Source of the DNA: Oscillospiraceae bacterium
GTDB taxonomy: Bacteria; Bacillota; Clostridia; Oscillospirales; Acutalibacteraceae
Assembly: GCA_902792985.1 (NCBI GenBank)
Contig: CADBBT010000014.1
Coordinates: forward strand, 1 to 34,999
Length of the DNA stretch: 34,999 nt
Reading direction: 5' to 3'
The notes below the pieces were generated by a model, which ran no database searches, was not told the origin of the DNA, and saw only the letters and a program-made list of their open reading frames with translations. Shown here in pieces: positions 32,757 through 34,999 of this stretch. Every line of letters starts with the position of its first letter. Position 1 is the stretch's first letter. Both the position numbers and the translations under genes were made by a program.

Positions 32757-34031
32757 ATGCTGAAAAACCTGGCTTATTCGGGCGTACTCGTTGAGCTTAC
32801 TCTTTTGCTGCAGCTGATTGGACTGACTTTTGCGATCCTTCTTGATCCCTACATTCAAAAAAAGCATCGCAAGATCATGCTTTTGAACATTGCTGTCGGT
32901 TTCAGTCTGCTCGTGCAGAATCACTTGAATTATATGCTTGACGCTTCGGATGGCACGACCCTTGTGCGTACGCTTGTCAGTATTTACGGCTACTGTGTGC
33001 GACCGATCGTTCTTGTTCTGTTCTTCTATATTGTCGGGAATCGTCGTTCCTACTGGCCGGCCTGGGTGCTGATCGGTATCAATGCCGCAATCCATCTGAC
33101 CGCGCTGTTTTCCGACGTTTGTTTTGCCTTTGACGAAAACAACCATTTTTATCGCGGCCCGCTCGGCTTCAGTTGCCACATTGTCAGCGGAATCCTGCTT
33201 CTATGGTTGCTTTGGATCACGGCAAAATCCTATACTGTGGTCCGCAAACGTGAAATCCTGATTCCCGCGTGCAATGTGATTTTGATCGTTGCCGCGTTGC
33301 TGGCAGATACGTTTGCAAACTTTGAAGCGTTCCCGGTCACGTTTTTGACCATCGCCGTGGTGACGAGCAGTGTGTTCTATTATATCTGGCTGCATCTGCA
33401 GTTTGTGCGTGCGCATGAAAAAGCGTTGATGGCCGAGCAGCAGATCCAGATCATGATGAGTCAGATCCAGCCGCATTTTTTATATAATACGCTGTCGACC
33501 ATTCAGGCACTTTGCAAGATCGACCCGGAGAAGGCGTTTGATACAACTGAAAAATTCGGCACTTATTTGCGCCAAAACATAAATTCACTTCGCCAGCCGA
33601 GTATCATTCCCGTGCAAAAGGAACTCGAGCATGTGCGCATCTATACAGAGATCGAGCAGATCCGTTTCCCGTCTGTACATGTGACCTATGATACGCCGGA
33701 TCTTGATTTTCAGATCCCTGCGCTCACGATCCAGCCAATCGTGGAAAACGCGATCCGCCACGGTGTGCGCATCCGTGACAAAGGGCTTGTGACTGTTTCA
33801 ACGCAGCGCTTGCCGGAAATGCATAAGATCGTTGTGAAGGATAACGGCAAGGGTTTTGATGTTGCGGCGATTCAGGAAATGGATGATACGCATATCGGCA
33901 TCCGCAATGTGCGGGCACGGCTTGAACAGCTTTGCGGCGGCACGTTGACCGTGGAGAGCAGTCTCAACGAGGGAACGACCGTCACTATTTATATTCCAAA
34001 CACACCGAGAAAGGTGAATGAATCACGATAA
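32757..34031 (+). CDS. LytS/YesM-type membrane sensor histidine kinase
   Basis: A 424-residue kinase. Six or seven membrane segments fill residues about 8-212 with no large outer sensor domain, so it probably senses something in or near the membrane. The His_kinase (LytS-type) box 'QIQPHFLYNTLSTIQ' has phospho-acceptor H240. The ATPase domain has 'QPIVENAIRHG' (N box), 'VKDNGKGFD' and 'HIGIRNVRARL'. AAAGGAG lies 9 nt before the ATG. The partner regulator follows 15 nt after the stop. Confidence 0.92.
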   Translation: MLKNLAYSGVLVELTLLLQLIGLTFAILLDPYIQKKHRKIMLLNIAVGFSLLVQNHLNYMLDASDGTTLVRTLVSIYGYCVRPIVLVLFFYIVGNRRSYWPAWVLIGINAAIHLTALFSDVCFAFDENNHFYRGPLGFSCHIVSGILLLWLLWITAKSYTVVRKREILIPACNVILIVAALLADTFANFEAFPVTFLTIAVVTSSVFYYIWLHLQFVRAHEKALMAEQQIQIMMSQIQPHFLYNTLSTIQALCKIDPEKAFDTTEKFGTYLRQNINSLRQPSIIPVQKELEHVRIYTEIEQIRFPSVHVTYDTPDLDFQIPALTIQPIVENAIRHGVRIRDKGLVTVSTQRLPEMHKIVVKDNGKGFDVAAIQEMDDTHIGIRNVRARLEQLCGGTLTVESSLNEGTTVTIYIPNTPRKVNESR

Positions 34032-34046
34032 GATCAGGAGGGTATA

Positions 34047-34850
34047 ATGCAGATCATCTGTGTGGACGATGAAGCACTCGTGCTTGGGCTTACGGTTTCG
34101 CTTTGCAAGGAGCTGCCGCAAAAGCCGCAGGCCGAGGGCTTTCAAAAAGCGGGCGACGCGCTGGAATGGCTGAAGACCCATGAAGCGGACATAGCGATCC
34201 TTGACATCAACATGCCCGACATGGATGGCATCACGCTTGCTGCGAAGATCAAGGAGATGCGTCCTTATACTGCCATCATCTTTTTGACAGGACATACGCA
34301 ATATGCCGTAGATGCGTTCGGCTTGCACGCGTCGGGCTATCTGCTGAAGCCGGTCAGTGCACAGCGGCTTGCCGATGAAGTCAGCTACGCCATGTCCGAT
34401 CGACGGCTGACAAGCAAAAAAGCAACCATTGAAGCGCGCACCTTCGGCGAGTTTGACCTTTTGGTCAACGGGCAGCCGGTGGTGTTCGGACGTGCAAGAG
34501 CCAAGGAGCTGCTGGCATATCTGATCGACCGGCAGGGGAGCCTTGTTTCCCGCGCAAACGCGTTTGCAGCACTGTGGGAAGACACCTTTTATGACCGCTC
34601 GATGCAAAAGCAGTTTGACGTTGTTATCCGTTCTTTGCGCGACACGCTCGACCGCAACGGCATCGGCGACCTTTTGGAGCTGCACAAAGGCTATTTGCGT
34701 ATCCAGCCGGAGATGATCGATTGCGACCTTTATCGCTTTTTTGCCGGAGACAGCGACGCGGTCAACGCGTATCGCGGCGAATATATGAGCGCTTATGCCT
34801 GGGCGAGCCTGACGGAAAGCTATATGGAGCGTCTGCGTTCGGAGCATTGA
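34047..34850 (+). CDS. Response regulator with OmpR/SARP-like winged-helix and BTAD-like tail
   Basis: A 267-residue regulator. The receiver domain (1 to about 118) has D7, D8, phospho-acceptor D53 in 'LDINMPDMDG', T81 and K101. Residues about 130-205 read as a winged-helix of the OmpR/SARP type ('TFGEFDLLVNGQPVVFGRAR', then 'AKELLAYLIDRQG' and 'LRDTLDRNG'), ending in 'GYLRIQ'. The last 60 residues look like the start of a BTAD-type helical region. It does not show a LytTR domain, although its kinase is of the LytS type. AGGAGG precedes the ATG. Targets are unknown; the upstream DUF218 gene is the obvious candidate. Confidence 0.88.
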   Translation: MQIICVDDEALVLGLTVSLCKELPQKPQAEGFQKAGDALEWLKTHEADIAILDINMPDMDGITLAAKIKEMRPYTAIIFLTGHTQYAVDAFGLHASGYLLKPVSAQRLADEVSYAMSDRRLTSKKATIEARTFGEFDLLVNGQPVVFGRARAKELLAYLIDRQGSLVSRANAFAALWEDTFYDRSMQKQFDVVIRSLRDTLDRNGIGDLLELHKGYLRIQPEMIDCDLYRFFAGDSDAVNAYRGEYMSAYAWASLTESYMERLRSEH

Positions 34851-34868
34851 TAGAACAGCAGCAGAAAA

Positions 34869-34897
34869 AAACACCGGGGCGTCGCCTCGGTGTTTTT
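34869..34897 (+). terminator. Terminator after the two-component system
   Basis: AAACACCG (34869-34876) pairs with CGGTGTTT (34888-34895), with an inner GGC/GCC, a G-T pair and a GTC loop; a T-run follows. Confidence 0.92.
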
Positions 34898-34926
34898 GTG
34901 TTGGTGTCTTCAGACGTGGAAATAAA

Positions 34927-34994
34927 CCCCCGGTTCAACCGGGGGAGAAAAAAGGCTTTAGCAAAGCCAAAACGGGCGAGCTAAAAGCAAGCCC
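34927..34994. other. Chain of three hairpins at the window edge, nature unknown
   Basis: Hairpin 1 pairs CCCCCGG (34927-34933) with CCGGGGG (34939-34945) around TTCAA. Hairpin 2 pairs GGCTTT (34954-34959) with AAAGCC (34963-34968). Hairpin 3 pairs GGGC (34974-34977) with GCCC (34991-34994), with an inner GCT/AGC stem and a GA/AA internal loop. No T-run follows any of them and no protein frame is evident. It could be the end of an IS200/IS605-type element, a structured RNA, or part of the next transcription unit; the window ends before this can be decided. Confidence 0.35.
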
Positions 34995-34999
34995 AAGCA

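Overview
The window looks like chromosome of an anaerobic Firmicute, most likely a gut or rumen Clostridia (Oscillospirales/Ruminococcaceae-like). The basis is strong GGAGG-type ribosome sites, sigma-A promoters of the TTGACW-17-TAAAAT kind, rho-independent terminators after most transcription units, a rubredoxin-carrying flavodiiron protein, and a giant secreted protein built from GLUG-like and Cys-pair repeats. This placement is inference from gene content; no rRNA or tRNA gene is present.

Layout. Positions 1-1035 hold the 3' part of a DUF4038/apiosidase-like glycoside hydrolase, closed by a two-way terminator. Positions 1095-9308 (minus strand) hold a compact aromatic amino acid operon in the order leader peptide, aroF, tyrA, aroB, aroA, aroC, pheA, aroE-aroK fusion, aroQ. 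It supplies every step from PEP plus erythrose-4-phosphate to chorismate, then to prephenate, phenylpyruvate and 4-hydroxyphenylpyruvate. In front of aroF are a consensus promoter, an 18-codon leader peptide with a Tyr-Tyr-Tyr-Phe-Thr-Phe run, competing RNA pairings and a terminator, which together look like a classical translation-coupled attenuator. Upstream (9338-11128) is a four-domain flavodiiron protein. On the plus strand, 11398-16501 carries trkA, trkH, a GPH-family sugar:cation symporter and a YhhN/lysoplasmalogenase-like membrane protein.

Positions 16592-20856 (minus) hold a 51-residue small protein with its own strong promoter and four phased 11-bp repeats abutting the -35 box. Next comes an operon of M16 peptidase, proB, proA and an unknown membrane-anchored protein. 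A divergent plus-strand group (20930-24189) encodes a RelA/SpoT-like HD hydrolase, a STAS-kinase fusion, an RsbW-like ATPase and an alpha/beta hydrolase, and resembles a partner-switching signalling module. Positions 24344-31090 hold the 2248-residue secreted repeat protein. The right end has a DUF218 (YdcF-like) membrane protein, a LytS-type histidine kinase, a response regulator with an OmpR/SARP-like effector domain, a terminator, and an unexplained chain of three RNA-like hairpins running to the window edge.

The most noteworthy points are the aromatic attenuator, the AroE-AroK fusion, the STAS-kinase/RsbW/hydrolase cluster, the phased repeats before the small-protein gene, and the architecture of the giant protein. 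All family names are from reading motifs by eye; no database search was possible.
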